This document shows positions 1 to 14,300 of a stretch of 64,000 nt of DNA, one piece after another. The notes beneath the pieces were generated by a model, which was not told the DNA's origin, made no database searches, and was given only the letters and a program-made list of their open reading frames with translations. Made by a program: the position numbers and the translations under genes. The stretch comes from Viola odorata (lineage: Eukaryota > Streptophyta > Magnoliopsida > Malpighiales > Violaceae): contig OY829541.1 of NCBI GenBank assembly GCA_963691705.1, positions 37,651,661-37,715,660 on the forward strand, written 5' to 3'. The stretch's first letter is position 1. Every line of letters begins with the position of its first letter.

Positions 1-319
1 CTTCTCATTTGTCCATTTTTGGGATGCAAATTTGCTCAGACATGGTATACCTTTCTTTCACTATGTTACTACTAGAAAAATAAGTCCATCTGTGCTGATT
101 TGGTCAAAGAAGTGTATTTTCAGTTTCATAACTTTTATTTATTGAAATGGTATGCTTTTTTACCATATGACCATGTTCCAACTCATAATATAGAGCTTAT
201 CCTAAAAATAAAGAATCGCACACACAATACAGATGTTAAATATTCTTCCGAACCTCCTTGCCATTGATCTATGCATCCACTTTTTTTATCATTGATATTA
301 TAACCTTTATGATTTGTAG
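1..319 (+). other. Intron upstream of the first visible RCC1 exon
   Basis: This stretch is AT-rich and ends in a TAG acceptor at 317-319, directly before the first recognisable RCC1-repeat exon. I read it as intron. No coding exon is seen in it; short open frames here have no recognisable content. Confidence 0.6.
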
Positions 320-1493
320 CTATACCTGGGGTCTGGGAAGTATGGGTCAACTTGGGCACACTTCTCTTCAATCCGGGGACAAAGAGTTACGGCCAAGGCG
401 AGTCGTTGCCCTTGATGGAATTGCCATAAAAGATATTGCATGTGGAGGTGTACACACTTGTGCTGTTACTCAGAGGGGAGCTCTTTATGTTTGGGGTGGT
501 GGCCAAGCTGGGCAATTGGGACTTGGACCCAAAACTGGATCCTTTTCATTCATTCCTAGTGAGTCTGAACCATTCTTCAGAAATATTCCAGCTTTGGTAG
601 TCCCAACTGATGTGCAGCATGTTGCTTGTGGGCATTGTCACACACTTGTTTCTTTTAGGGATGGAACAATACACGGATGGGGTTACAACAGCTATGGCCA
701 GGCAGCTAATGAGAAATCTACATATGCTTGGTATCCATCACCAGTCGACTGGTATGGTATAACCAAATTTCTGCAGCAGGTACTGCTAAGTTATTAGCTT
801 CCTGGGTTTGATGGAAGTGCTTTGTTGCAGGTGTATCGGCAAGGTGCGAAAGCTTGCTGCTGGTGGTGGTCATTCGGCAGTGTTGACTGATGCTTGTTCC
901 TTGAAAGAGTTGTGCGAGTTTAGACTTGCAGATCATGTGACTCTGTCAAATGCTTCTGAGATTGAGGATGTTGCATACCGAACTGGAGCAGACGCTTTAG
1001 CTCGCCTCTGTGGAAGATTAAGGTATTTATTATTACCATGTCTGATGGAATAATCTCCAACCTGTCGTCTTCTATTTTTGTTGTTTGTGTTATAATATTC
1101 AGTTCTTAACTGCACGATCATAAAGCCTTGTCTAACAGTGAAAATTTTAACATCGTCGGTGATACAGGACAGCCTTGTAGTTGTGGACTGACTTTATTAT
1201 GAATATATGGTTGTTGATTTATGAGAATAAGCTGAAATTATTATCTAGTTGAGTTGGAGCCCCCCTGAACCCCCTATCAACCCTTGTACTTTATGCGAGC
1301 ACATATGTTTGCTGCTTCCAATATTTGAACGCGAGCTTTTTAGCATTTGCTTTTACTATTGTTTAATTGTTTCTGATTGCTTATTATGGAAAATACGCTC
1401 GGCTCTGAACTACTCTTTTACCACAGGGAGTATTCGCTTGATGGTGGTGACATCGGTTATGAAGATGATGATATGAGCAGTGGGAATTATTGA
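320..1493 (+). CDS. RCC1-repeat family protein (UVR8-like), 3' part: three last coding exons
   Basis: The coding exons are 320-751, 831-1022 and 1427-1493 (TGA at 1491-1493). Exon boundaries are GT-AG and keep one frame: GACTG|gtatgg joins ttgcag|GTGTATC, and ATTAAG|gtattt joins ccacag|GGAG. The product has RCC1 blade signatures (YTWGLGSMGQLGH, ACGGVHTCAV, YVWGGGQAGQLGLG, ACGHCHTLV, IHGWGYNSYGQ, AAGGGHSAVL). It ends in an acidic tail, YEDDDMSSGNY. RCC1 repeats form a seven-bladed propeller used for protein or chromatin contacts; the best known plant relative is the UV-B receptor UVR8. The tail after the propeller (KELCEFRLAD... then ALARLCGRLR) resembles a conserved plant RCC1 subfamily of unknown biochemical role rather than true UVR8. 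The 5' exons lie left of the window. The gene converges on the MADS-box gene, with about 900 bp between the stop codons. Confidence 0.9.
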
Positions 1494-2392
1494 GCAAACA
1501 GTTCAACCTGGGTTGATTGCTCCCACCTGTGCTACTGTATGTTTCTTCTTGTTTGTAATATTTATCGATCTTTTAACCCAACTGTATTTATTACTCAAAC
1601 ATCGAGGAATGGCGGATGGGGCTCCCTTGCATCGTGTAAGATGATCATTCTTTACATAACAATATGTTTCCGGCAGATGGCTTGAATCCTGGAGGCCAAA
1701 TCAAGATTCAAGAATCGTACGTCTGTCAGTGAACCTGTAAATGGATTCTTCATTGCACAATTGAAAACTTGAATGAATGCTCTGAAAATTTCACTATACT
1801 CATTAAAGACTCGTATTTTTTTTTTCCCTTTAATGTGGTGGCTCATGTATAAATGTTCAAAATGCTTAACTACAGCTACAGTTTCAGTTTCTTGTATAAG
1901 TTGTAGGGTTGTTACTCAAATGATCTACAGCAGGGTACAGGGGATTAAAACTAAAATTGGCAGTGAGGTTTTCTTCTCAAATGTGCTGCCTTTACTATAT
2001 AACTATATACCTGTCGATTTTTTAGTTTTTACAATAATCAAAATAATCATTAGATTATAATTATTTTATAATTATTAACCAAACTGTTCTTATTGATTAT
2101 TAAATAGCCCTTTTTAATTAAAATAAATAAAATATATGATAATTAAATGATCAAAATTATTTTTTGAAAAATCAATATTTATTTAAACTTAAGAGATTAC
2201 CTCGAAAGAAGTCTGTCTGACAGTTCAGAATACAAGTTTGGTTAAATTGCAGACAAATCCTTACCAAAATTACCATAGAAGAAAGAAAAAAAAAGGCAAG
2301 AAAGTGATAAGATATATCACACTCTTCACTTTCACATTTCAATTTTTGCCATTTATTTGCATATACAGCTTTTTGTTGTTTCTCTAATACTT
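1494..2392. other. Convergent intergenic region / 3' UTRs
   Basis: This stretch lies between the stop codons of the RCC1 gene (+) and the MADS-box gene (-). It must hold both 3' UTRs. An AATAAA-type signal for the minus-strand gene is present about 40 bp after its stop (near 2350). The centre (2040-2200) is very AT-rich. No further gene is seen. Confidence 0.55.
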
Positions 2393-5300
2393 CTATCCAT
2401 TGGCATGGTGAAGCATCCACTGCGGGATCAACCTGTTGGTAACAGTTTGAGCCCCAACCTTGTCTTGTTCGTTCTGGTCTCCTCTGAAACGCAGTGTCCC
2501 AGCACCATTTTTTTTGGTTTGCTCATGTTAGTTGATGCAAGTGAAGCATTTTCCTTTGGTATAATGTGTAACGGGAAAACGGTTGCTTACCGAATGGTTA
2601 GAGAAGGACGTGGCAATGTTGCTGGCTGAGGTCGCGCTGGTGGTGGTGGTTGCATGAAGATGGATGAGCTTTGGCAAAGGTTTTGCTGCTGCTCCTTCTG
2701 CGCTGGCACAGCTAATGCGGATTCATTTCCCTTGAGCTTTATGTTTATGGTAACCAAAGTAGCTGCTAATGTTAAGATTCGATCTACTTTTTAACAAACA
2801 TGTACTATATAATTGGTAGTGAAGAGAGATCTATATACGTTTTCTGCTAACATGCCGTTCTGCTCCTGTAATGCCTTCTCCTGTAACCATAAGATTGTTT
2901 TAGCTCACGTATACACTGACTTATGTTAGCAGGTTTCTAGATCTATAACCATAACAGTCTACAGTCTAGGACAATTATTAGGTATTCCCGTTGTGCCATG
3001 TCATACCTTACCATCCCTACTAACACAAGCAGTTCGGTTCTTTTTGGGTATTAGCAGTGGATCCTACTACTTATATGAGTCGGGTGTAATCTATGACATG
3101 ATGTAGCCGGAAATGACAATCCAGTGTACATTGTATACCTTATGACAGATTGCAAAGTCACCTAATTAAACTAACTGTAGGAAAGGTTTCAAGAAAATAG
3201 CACGCAGCAAGTGCAAGAATCCTACCTTCTTCTGCATCTGTGAAATGGATTCATTCATGAGTTGGTTCTGCAAAATGATGTGTCAAATCAAATATTTCTT
3301 GAGTTAGCAGCTAGTTACGTATACAAATGTCTATCTGGTGATCAGAATACAATAGGTTCACCTTTTTCGCTCGTATGCGCTGAAGACCACTATCGATTTG
3401 CTGCTCCAAATGTTGAAGCTCTCTCAAGCTCAAAGAATCCAGATCTTCTCCAGAGAAATTCCTACATATAAAATCATACATGCAAAGAGTCTCAACTCAA
3501 ATTAGGTCAAAATGGAAGGGAATGCTAATGAAAATCAAACATATATATAACAGTACCTGATGTTTCTTTGCAAGAGCTCCACTTTAGCCACAAGCTTTGG
3601 GTACTCAAGAAACCATGTTCCCTAAGAAATCCGTAAATAAGTTATTAAGCCATGCATCATAGAAATCTCAGGCGTAACGGGTCGAACCCAGTGACCTCTT
3701 AAGATATCCCCTAATCCTCATCACTGGGCCAACCCTAGTTGCTCAGTCACGGTTACGTGTATATAGCAATAGTTAGGAACATCAAATGAGTAGTTTCTCC
3801 TTGACCATGGCAAAACCAGTTGTACAAATATTAAATAATAAATGCAATAGTAGCTTCCATATGCATGTATGAAGCCGATTACATGCAACAAGCAAGCCAG
3901 CAACCCAAACTTGGCACAGGATCCTATTTATACTGTCTTGAAACACATAGGATTGTAAATTATGAGATTTGAACTAAAAAAAAATACCATTAAGCTACAA
4001 ACTCACCATTACATCTTATTTACGATCTTCAGCAGACATACAACAAAAGTGGGAAACTTCCATTGTACAAATTTGAACCCAGACCATATCTGTACTATTT
4101 ATTGCAGAAAATATATACCTGATCATCACTGCCACTTGGAAGAAGCTGCTGCTCTGCAGGTGAGTATCTCTCATATCTTTGTAGGATTGCCTCCATGCTG
4201 TCACACACAGAAAAGGCAGTAGATTAAACCTTCTTTCTCTGTGTATATTTTGAGGCAAACTCCTTAGAAATAGGAAGATCTTAAGTAAATCTTTGTCTAT
4301 AGACCTCTCCATATACATGAAATGGAAAGATGAGTTATTTAGGTGCACCTCCCATAAAAAAGAAGTTATTAGGTGCAATAAACATTATATATATATTCTT
4401 TTTTTTTTTAAACCATACGGTAACTCGGTCATTACATTAGGTATCGATTACTCCGGACTTAAATCGGGTAAGATCCTAAAGGGCGTTAAAACTCCCCCTC
4501 ACAAATTTTAACATAATTACAAACTTAGAGCTTAAACATAAGACCTCAATGATAATCTACGATTAGGGGTATGCCCTTTTAGGTAATTGTATCCCCGTTT
4601 GTCCTTCAAGTCCGCTCCAAGTATCCTGCAATGCGCCGGAGGAGGTCTCCGGCGTAAACTCTCCAACGATCAAGTCAGTATGCTATGCAAGTCTTAAGAG
4701 CTTAAGGATAATATCGGTCTATATGCCCGTGTGTGTACGTGTGTATTACTTGGCCTTATTGTGCTATTTATAAGCCATACCTGACGACCGTTACAATGAC
4801 ATCAATATAGCAATCAATCGCCATTAAAGGTTGCAATAACTCAGTCTGCAACGTGCGTAACGGTCCACTTCCGACCGTTACGAGCCAGTAACTGATGTTA
4901 TTATAGCAACCGGTGCCCAGACACCGTTAGCTCTACAATGATCTCCTGGACATAACCAATCTCCTTCTACCGGTACCCGTTATAGCTAGGTACCGTTAGT
5001 CCTTGCGACTACCCGGTATCCCTCTCTACCGGTACCCTTTATCAATATATCTTAACTGTGCCTACGTGGCCAGTCCACTGGTCAATACATCCACAGGGAA
5101 AAGACCCCTTTACCCTTGGGATTTATCTGTGTGTTATTAGAAGCCCAAACGAAAATGAGCCCGAGTGTTTACCAAGGGCTATCCTTTCCACAGTCTCCCA
5201 ATCACGGTACTTCCAGATTTTTCCCTTTTTAGAGCTTCCGTCAACATAATACCCGACGTGTGTATTAATTCCCCATTTCAGACTAGTACCGGTTTTGCAG

Positions 5301-8300
5301 CTTTTCAACTTTGTCGAAACTCCCGCCAAAACGAAAAGTCAAATGTAATGATGACTCTCCTCAGTTGATGACGTAACTTACTCATCCTACGTGACCCTCT
5401 ACACATTGTTTCACGCTTCCTCTTCCCAATACGACGATTCGTCACTCAAATCCATCCAAAGGTCGCGTCCCCTGATTTCCTCCCTATTACTGCCCCCTTT
5501 CCATAAAAGCAATATTTCCTTATTTTAGTTTCTTTTTACCTTTCTCCAACTAAAAAACCCTAAGTTGCAATTTGCTCATCTTCGCAGACTTCCTCGTCGT
5601 GTCGCCGCTTCTCCTGCCACTCTAAGGTATACCATCCGATCTTTTCTTCCTCTTTATTCTCCTTTTCCTCCATGGCTAGTCGTGTGCGCTCCACTGCTCA
5701 GGCTATAGAAAAAATGGATCTCATCCCCTCCGTCATTACCAAAGAGGCAACCTTAACTGCCATCTTTAAAAGCCTGAAAGCCCATATCCTCGACGGTTGC
5801 CACCCCCAACTTGCTGGTCCACACCTTAGGATGACTAGTGTGATGTCTGGAACCCGCCGTATAATGTATACTAAGATGTTTTCCTACGGGTTCCATTTTC
5901 CTGTTGAAAAAATGGTGGAAGACCTCTTAAAATATTGTCAACTCAACCCGATTCAAATAACCCCCCCTTCTTGGAGTTGCATCTATGTCTTCATCCGGAT
6001 CTGCAGAATCTATAGGATAGAACCTACTCTTCGACTTTTCCGTCATTTCTTTGCTATGCACTGTCGCAAAGGAGTGATCGGCTTCAGCCCCAGATGGTTC
6101 ACGGACCCAATCTTCCCTTTTCTCCAAAATTTCCAGAAGATCGAAGATTCAGTAAAAGGATGGAAAGAAAACTTTTTTGTCATCGAATTCAAGGAAACCA
6201 TGTGGAGGCCTGATTTTAACTTTACTATTGTCGAAAATGACTGGAGGCTCCCCGACAATCTTGATGAAGACAAAACAAAGGATATTGCCAAACTTGTTGC
6301 CGTGCAAACTCCGTTTCACGTTAAAAAGTTGGCTACCGGTGTCCCTCTCAAAGACTGCCGCGAGCGTGAGCCCCCAGGATTTCTCCCTGTTATACTTCTC
6401 TTTCTGACCCTTATATTTTCCTTTGTGCTCTCTTGCAGACGTCCCCCCAGGCTGGAAACCCACGTGCATGAGACGTCGAGAAAAGACAGGAGTCGTAGCG
6501 CGACCTCGTATTCCGAAAAGAAAAAGAACTGGAGCTACCGGGTCCGGAAGGATTACCATTAGCATCCCTCGTCCACCACCCCAAGTTGCTTCAGCTTCTA
6601 ACGATCCTACTGATACCGACATCGACCAGGTTTCTGACAGAGATATTGCTGAAGCTGTCGATCTGTTAGTGGCTAAGGAAATTGCAGCCAATACTGACCA
6701 ATCAATTCCCCCAGTCACGGTTACCGTTGAAGATTATTCTACTGAAGACGATGTGCCTCTTCAATCCTGTATCGGCTTCGCCCAAGCTGCTAAGAGGAAA
6801 CTGGTAAAGGAAGGTCCTTCCGGAAAGAAACGAAGGCCTCATGCTTCCGGAGAAGACCATCTTCCCAAGGATGCACAGATAATCAATCTCCACCCTTCTT
6901 CTCCCCGTGTGCCAGAACCGGAAACTACACCTTCTGTTAATGCTCCTTTAGGACCTTCACCGGATACTTCTACTGCCCCTCTGGACAAGACTTCTCTAGA
7001 TGTGATTCGTGAAGATCCTTCTCCTTCTCCAGCTCCAGCAACTGTCACCGTTAACGCCCCCGAAAATACCACAATGATCATGTCAACATCCTCCACCAAC
7101 CTCTCTGCACCGAATGCCCAAGACCCTTTCGAACTAGAGCCTCTTCTTCACAAATGGCGCTTAAAGAGATCAACGCCTTTTGACAGTAACTTGGGTGACC
7201 GCATTCTTGGGCTCCTTCCCGGTACCTCCGCTCCTACATTCTCCGTAGACGATTTCAGGGTACCTCCCGCACCCGATCTCCACGTCACCGTCTACGACCC
7301 TAAATCCCCTGACGTCCCTCTGGGCAAGATGGATTTACGGAATTTTACCCAGAACAGTTGTCTTGCTCTTGGGGTGACGGATCCCAGCTACCGGGACATT
7401 CAAATGGGCCGATTGATGTCTGAAATGATGACCTGTGAAGTTGACAACCAATTATCAAAAAGCTCCGTTCAGTGCTCAACTGGACTATTTCCGTAGCACT
7501 GCTTATACCATGATGGCTACTGCTTAGTACTTTTCAGAGACGGTCGCCACACGAAACAACAATCAAGTGACCTATCTTGACCAAATGCACGCAGAAGTGA
7601 CGTCCCTGAGGGAAATGCTCTCGAAAGCCACCGATCTTCAGCAAAAGGCAAACCAGACCATCAGCCAACTCATGACTGAACTAGAAGACTCGAAGAGAAA
7701 GGAAGAGACCTTGACCACTTCTGTCCAAGAGCTGACTGATGACATTACCCTGAAGAATGAAAAGGTGTCCACGTTGCAAAAACAACTCACTCTTCAAAAT
7801 GAGTCAATGGAACGAGAACTGGACCTCCGCCGTTAAGAATTGTTCTCCCTTCAAAAGGATTTGACAGAGAAACAAGTGCTTCTGGATGTTGTCCCTACTT
7901 GCATAGAAAATTGGAGAAATGCCACTGCCTGTGCCGTCATCACCGGTTGCGTGGATTATTACGGGCCCAAAAACTTTGATGCTATCAGGGCTGGGGAATT
8001 TGCCGATGCTAGGTGCCAGGTACTTACAGAATAAATCGTCAATGCTCCTCCCGACGACGAAGACAACTTAGAGGATTCTGATGATGCAGAAGACGACGTC
8101 GAGGTGGGCAATGATGATGAAGATTATGACGGCACAGAGGTCGGTCCTACTGAAGGTGTTGAAACTGCTGAGGGTGCCGATAACCCAAGTGCCAACGACG
8201 TCGTCTTCTGCATCATCAGAATGCAGAAGACAATGCCATGGATGAAGACCAACAAGCTCCCCCAACTTCCTGACTTCATCTTACTTCTCTAGTTTTCACT

Positions 8301-11300
8301 AGGATTTTTTGTAGCTACTCATGCTATCGAATGTATTAAGCTTTACTTTTATTATAACTTTACGCTTTTAGTTATCTTATTTTCTGTTCATCATGGTTAT
8401 AGTTTAATTTCCTCTAACAGAATCCCCTTAAACTTCTTTTAAACCGAAACAATTGTGTCTACTTTTTTGCACAACCTACTCCTTACAGAGTAAAGACGTG
8501 TAATTTTCCTTTGCTGTCTGCCTCAAACCTTCTTTACTCAATTACTAAATTATTAGATGTCACTTGCCCTTATAGATAGGATCCATTTCCGTTTGCAAAA
8601 CTCTTTATGCGCAACCTTCCGCCAACTTCTTTTGCACCACCTGTAAAGTCAGAAAAAAGAAACAAATTTCTTTCTCTCCATTTGCAAAGCTCTGTTTGCA
8701 CAACCTGTAACAACAGAAAAAAGAAACAAATTTCTTTCTTTCCGTCTAAAATCATCTAGTCATAAGATGAAGCTGGGTCCTCGTGAGACTTCACCTTGCC
8801 GTCTTTTATTTTACAATTGGCCATGTTACCGTCTTCTCACAAGACCGGTAACACCCCCAAGTACCGTCACTACCATGCACTCATCTTAACAAGATGAAGG
8901 TGGATCCTCATGAGGCTTTTTATTTTAAAATGAACCATGTTACCGTCTTCTCAAGAGACCGGTAACACCCCCAAGTACCGTCACTACCATGCACTCATCT
9001 TAACAAGATGAAGATGGATCCTCATGAGGCTTTTTATTTTAAAATGGACCATGTTACCGTCTTCTCAAAAGACCAGTAACACCCCCAAGTACCGTCACTA
9101 CCATGCACTCATCTTAACAAGATGAAGATGGATCCTCATGAGGCTTTTTATTTTAAAATGGACCATGTTACCGTCTTCTCAAAAGACCAGTAACACCCCC
9201 AAGTACCGTCACTACCATGTACTCAACTTAACAAGATGAAGATGGATCCTCATGAGGCTTTTTATTTTAAAATGGACCATATTACCGTCTTCTCAAAAGA
9301 CCGGTAACACCCCCAAGTACCGTCACTACCATGCACTCATCTTAACAAGATGAAGATGGATCCTCATGAGGTTTTTTACTTCATTCCTATTACCGTCTTC
9401 TCGGAGACCGGTAACAATGCGAAGTTCCTTCTCTGCCCTGCAACCATTCTTGCAAACAGGAGGAGACAGATTCTAGCGGCATCGCCGCGTACTGCCTCCT
9501 ATCCTGCACAAAATAAATAACTCGCATACACACATATTTTTTAACGTGGTTCAACCAAAATGCCTACGTCCACGGTGTTACTTATTTACTCAGAAAGTAC
9601 AAACAACACATCCGCCCTTGGATGATACAGTTTTAAATTAACAATGTTCCAGGAGTTGGGCAACGGGGTACCATCCTCTTCCTCAAGATGATATGTGCCC
9701 CTACCGACAACTCTTACGACCCGATACGGCCCGTCCCAATTAGGACTTAGTTTTCTCATTTCTTGACCTGCCGCTTGTCTGTTGCGCAGGACCAGATCAC
9801 CCACCTTTAGCAACCGCTCCTTAACTTTTCGGTTGTGATATTTTGCCATCTTGCGCTTATAATGCAGGTTCTTCAAGAACGCTTGTTCACAAAGTTCCGG
9901 TAATAAATCAAGCTGTGCTTGTAGTAATTCATGATTTCGTTCCTCCTCAAAATGCTCTACCCGCAAACTGATGACCCCCAATTCTACCGGAGTCACTGCC
10001 TCGATTCCATAGGTCAGCGCAAATGGTGTCTCTCCTGTGCTCATTTTCTCTGTCATCCGGTAAGCCCACATAACATTTGGCAACTCATCCACCTACTTTC
10101 TACGGGCGCCCTCCAAGTTCTTCTTGATTCCACTCAAGATTGTTCGATTTGTGACTTCTGTCTGACCGTTTGTCTGCGGGTGTGCCACCGACGTAAACCT
10201 CTGTTCAATAGCCAAGGACTGACATTTTCCTTGAAAATATTTGCTTTTGAACTGAGTACCGTTATCACTGATTAGAATTCGAGGAATGCCAAACCGGTAA
10301 ATGACTTGAGTCAAAAAGAAGTGCCACGCCATCTCAGCCGTTATCCTCGCTAACGGCCTTGCCTCTGCCCACTTGGTGAAGTAGTCTACCGCGACTATCA
10401 CGTATTCCAACTGAGATCGAGATTTTGGAAACGGTCCCAAAATATCAATTCCCCATCTAGCAAACGGACACGGACTGATTAAACCTGTTATTTCCGCTGC
10501 CGGCTGTCTTGGAATTCTTGCAAACTCCTGGCATTTTCTACATGTACGCACAAATTGGTCACAATCTCCTCTTATCGTAGGCCAGTAAAACCCCAGTCGT
10601 AATACCTGCGCTGCCATGGTTCCTCCTGACACGTGCATTCCGCAAATGCCCTCATGAATCTCCCTTAGTACGTACCGGCCTTCCATCTCAGAGATGCACT
10701 TTGCCGCTGGATGAGAAAAACAACGACGAATAAGCTCATCATCAAACAGAGAACACCTATCTGCTCGTTTCAAGATTTTCTTCACCTTTTTTGGATCCTC
10801 CGGTAGCCTACCATGCTTAAGGTAATCCATGACCGGTACTCGCCAGTCGTCTTCACTCCTTACCACACATAAGGACAACTGTTCTTCCGTGAATGAGGGC
10901 ATCAATATTTCCTCAACCAAGACATCTTTTGGCATAACCGCTACCGGATTAGCAGCTAACTTTGCAACCTCGTACGCCTCTGAATTCTCCTCTCGCGGGA
11001 CATATTCAATGTCAACCCGTATCCCTATCTCTTTGACTGCCGTCAACTCTTTCTGCACCTTTTCCAAGTACCGGAGCATCATGGGATTTTTAGCCTGAGA
11101 CATACCGTTAACCTGATCAGCTATCAGCTTGGAATCCCCCTGGATCCTCAAACGGAGATCGCTAATTTCCCCACGATCATGGACTCCTTTGGTACTCAAT
11201 TCCTTTCCAATGCGTAATCCCGTTAGCAACGCCTCATACTCGGCTGCGTTGTTAGATAGTGGCTTTAAAATTCGTAGGGCATATCTCATCTTAACCCTGT

Positions 11301-14300
11301 CTGGTCCAACGATGATAATGCCTGCTCCTGCCGCCTCCTGGTTTTTTGTCCCATCTACGTGAATAGTCCAGGTGTCTCCATATGTCTCCGCATGCATAGA
11401 AAGGTTATCAATCATTGCCTCTTGCTCCGTCAAGGGCATTTCTGGAAAAGTACACTCAGCCACGAAGTCAGCTAGAGCCTGAGCCTTAATTGACGGTCGT
11501 GTTTGGTAATGCAAACCGTATTGCTCCAATTCGAAAGCCCAGATAACCATCTTACCGGATATTTCGGGTTTTTTGAGTATTCGCTTCAGAGGCATGTTTG
11601 TCAGAACAATGACCAAGTATGCCTGAAAATACCGGTTCATTTTTCTTGTTGCCTGCACCAAAGCATAGACTGCTTTCTCTATTCGACCATACCTTAATTC
11701 ATCATCTTTCAGAATTCTACTTACGAAGCAGACGGGTCGATGGATTCCGTCATCATCACGCACAAGTACCGCGCTAACGACCTCCTCGGCTACTCCTAAA
11801 TATAAGTATAACGTATCCCCCTCCTTTGGCCACGTGAGTAGTAGATCTGACGACAAGTACTCCTTTAAATCAACAAAAGCTTTCTCACACTCCTCTGTCC
11901 ATCCAAACGGGGCCTCTTTCTGATCAATTTGAAGAAGGGTAAACACCTCTCACCCTGCTTGGATATGAATCGACTTAATGCAATGACTCTCTCGGTAAGC
12001 CTCTGCACCTCCTTTATATTGCGAGGTGATATCATATCATGAACCGCGCGCAGCTTCGAAGGGTTTGGCTGTATACCCTTCCGGCTAACGACATAGCCTA
12101 GAAATTTACCCGTTTGAAATGCGAACATGCACTTCTTAGGATTAACTTTCATCCCATACTGGTTCATGACCTCAAAGGCCTCTTGCAAGTCTGCCAAGTG
12201 TGCCTCAAAGCTCCTACTCTTTACTAACATGTCATCGACATATACTTCCATGTTTCTCCCAATTTGCGCTTCAAAGATCTTGTTAGCCGTTCTCTGAAAT
12301 GTTGCCCCAGCATTCTTCAGGCCAAAAGGCATGGCCGTGTAACAATAAGTCACTTTCGGGGTTATGAAAGCTGTTCTTTCTTCGTCTTCTACTGCCATCG
12401 GAATTTGATGGTAACCTGAATTAGCATCTAACGAACTCAGGTACTCATATCCTGCCGTCTGGTCTACCAGTTGCTCAATTCGTGGAAGCGGATAGCAATC
12501 TTTCGGGCATGCTTCATTCAAGTCCGTAAAGTCGATGCACATTCTCCATTCCCCGTTAGGCTAAGGCACAACTACCGGATTGGCCAACCAAAGAGGATAC
12601 TGAACTTCTCTTATGAAGCCTGCCTTGAGGAGCTTGGTCACCTCCTTCTCGATGGCGTCCGCCTTTTCTTTTGAGAAAGACCTCCTTTTATGTTGTACTG
12701 GTTTCACTGGAGGATCTACATTCAAACGGTGCTCCGCCGTTTTTCTAGGGATGCCCCGCATATCCGAAGAGGTCCATGTAAAATTCTCCGCACATTTCCC
12801 CAATAATTACACTAGTTGCGACTGTTCCTCTGATGTTCCTCTGACGGTACCGGTATCATTTTTTCTACCGGTTGGGCTTTTCTCTCATCTGGCTGATCAA
12901 ACGGGTCAGAGGCAACGCAGACATAGCGATCAGTGGCCCCACTAGTCATGACAAGATAACATTCTGCGGCCAACCTCTGATCTCCTCTAACGGTGAAAAC
13001 TCCATCCCACGATGGATACTTCAACTTCAAGTGTCGCTAGGATATGACCGCCCCAAAGGCATTAAGAAAAGGCCGTCCTAAGATCTCGTTGTACGGTAAA
13101 TTGAGATCTACTACCATGAAAAGCTGCTCCACAGTTCTCTTCCCACTATCCTCCAAAAAGAATACATGAAAATGTGTCACCCCTACTACGGGGATAGGAA
13201 TCCCGTCAACCCCTATGATGGGTTTAGGGCACGATATCAACTCGGATTCATGGCGACCCATCACCTTGTATGCCTTATATGACAGAAGATTAACTGCGCT
13301 ATCGTTATCTACCAAAGTCCTTGCGACCCGGTAGCCCCCTACGACCGTTGTTGTGACCATAGCATCGTTCTGAGGGTATACGACCCCCATTTCATCCTCC
13401 TCTAAGAATGAGATTACCATGCGATCTAGCATGTCGAACCCCATACCTTCTTTCAAGGATTCTTCTCTCTTTCTCTTTTCTCCAACTAAGGATCCCTCGT
13501 CCTCACTTGCCGGAGCGCTAGTAGATCCTTTTAGGCTCTCAGCCCCACCTGCTATTAATGAGATTAACGGGAAATCCACCATAGCTGCCGCGGCAACCTC
13601 CTTGGACTTGTCCCTTCTCCGGTCGGTAACGGGTATCTCCGTAGACTCCTTATTCATCATTTCTTCCCTATTGGTTTCCCGTCGCCTTTCTATTTCCTGA
13701 TGACGTCCCAGGGTTGCAGTTTCTCCCCAATAGCCATCTTCCGTCAGTCTTTCAATTGCTAGTTTCAACGCCTGGCATCGCTCAGTGTCATGTCCGTTTG
13801 CTTTGTGGAAACGGCAATACTGATCCTTCCGTCTCCCCAAGTCCATTCCAGGTCTATGACTTGGGTACTTGATTGGCAATCCTTTCCGCTCAATGATAGC
13901 CAGTATCTCCGCCCTGGATAGCAACAATGACGAAGATCCCCGCTCCACTTTGCCCCCTGCCTTCTTTGAGGAATACTCTTTACGAGTCTTCTCCTCATTC
14001 TTTTTTATCGGGGGTGACACTTCCCGTTCCCGCTTCTTTCGCTGGTAATCAACTTCTTCCATCCTGGCGAAATTGCTCTCCCAGATGCGCAAAAGATCTA
14101 ACGTTGCTGGGGGATCGACCAACAGCGTATCTTCCAACTTGTCGTAACTACAGTTCCTCTTCATTGCTTCTACCGCGATTTCAACGGTGACATCCGTCAT
14201 CACAGCCATCTCCACATTGAACTGTTCCAAGTAAGCCTTCAGGGATTCCCCCTTCTTTCTTCTTATGTCAAATAAATCCACCGAAGATTTCTTAAGGGGA

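Noticed and set aside
2357..2629. 90-codon open frame on + between the two genes
   Set aside because: It is antisense to exons 7 and 8 of the FUL-like gene.
4016..4378. 120-codon open frame on the minus strand
   Set aside because: It merely spans exon 2 of the FUL-like gene plus intron; the 79-nt exon with correct splice sites explains it.
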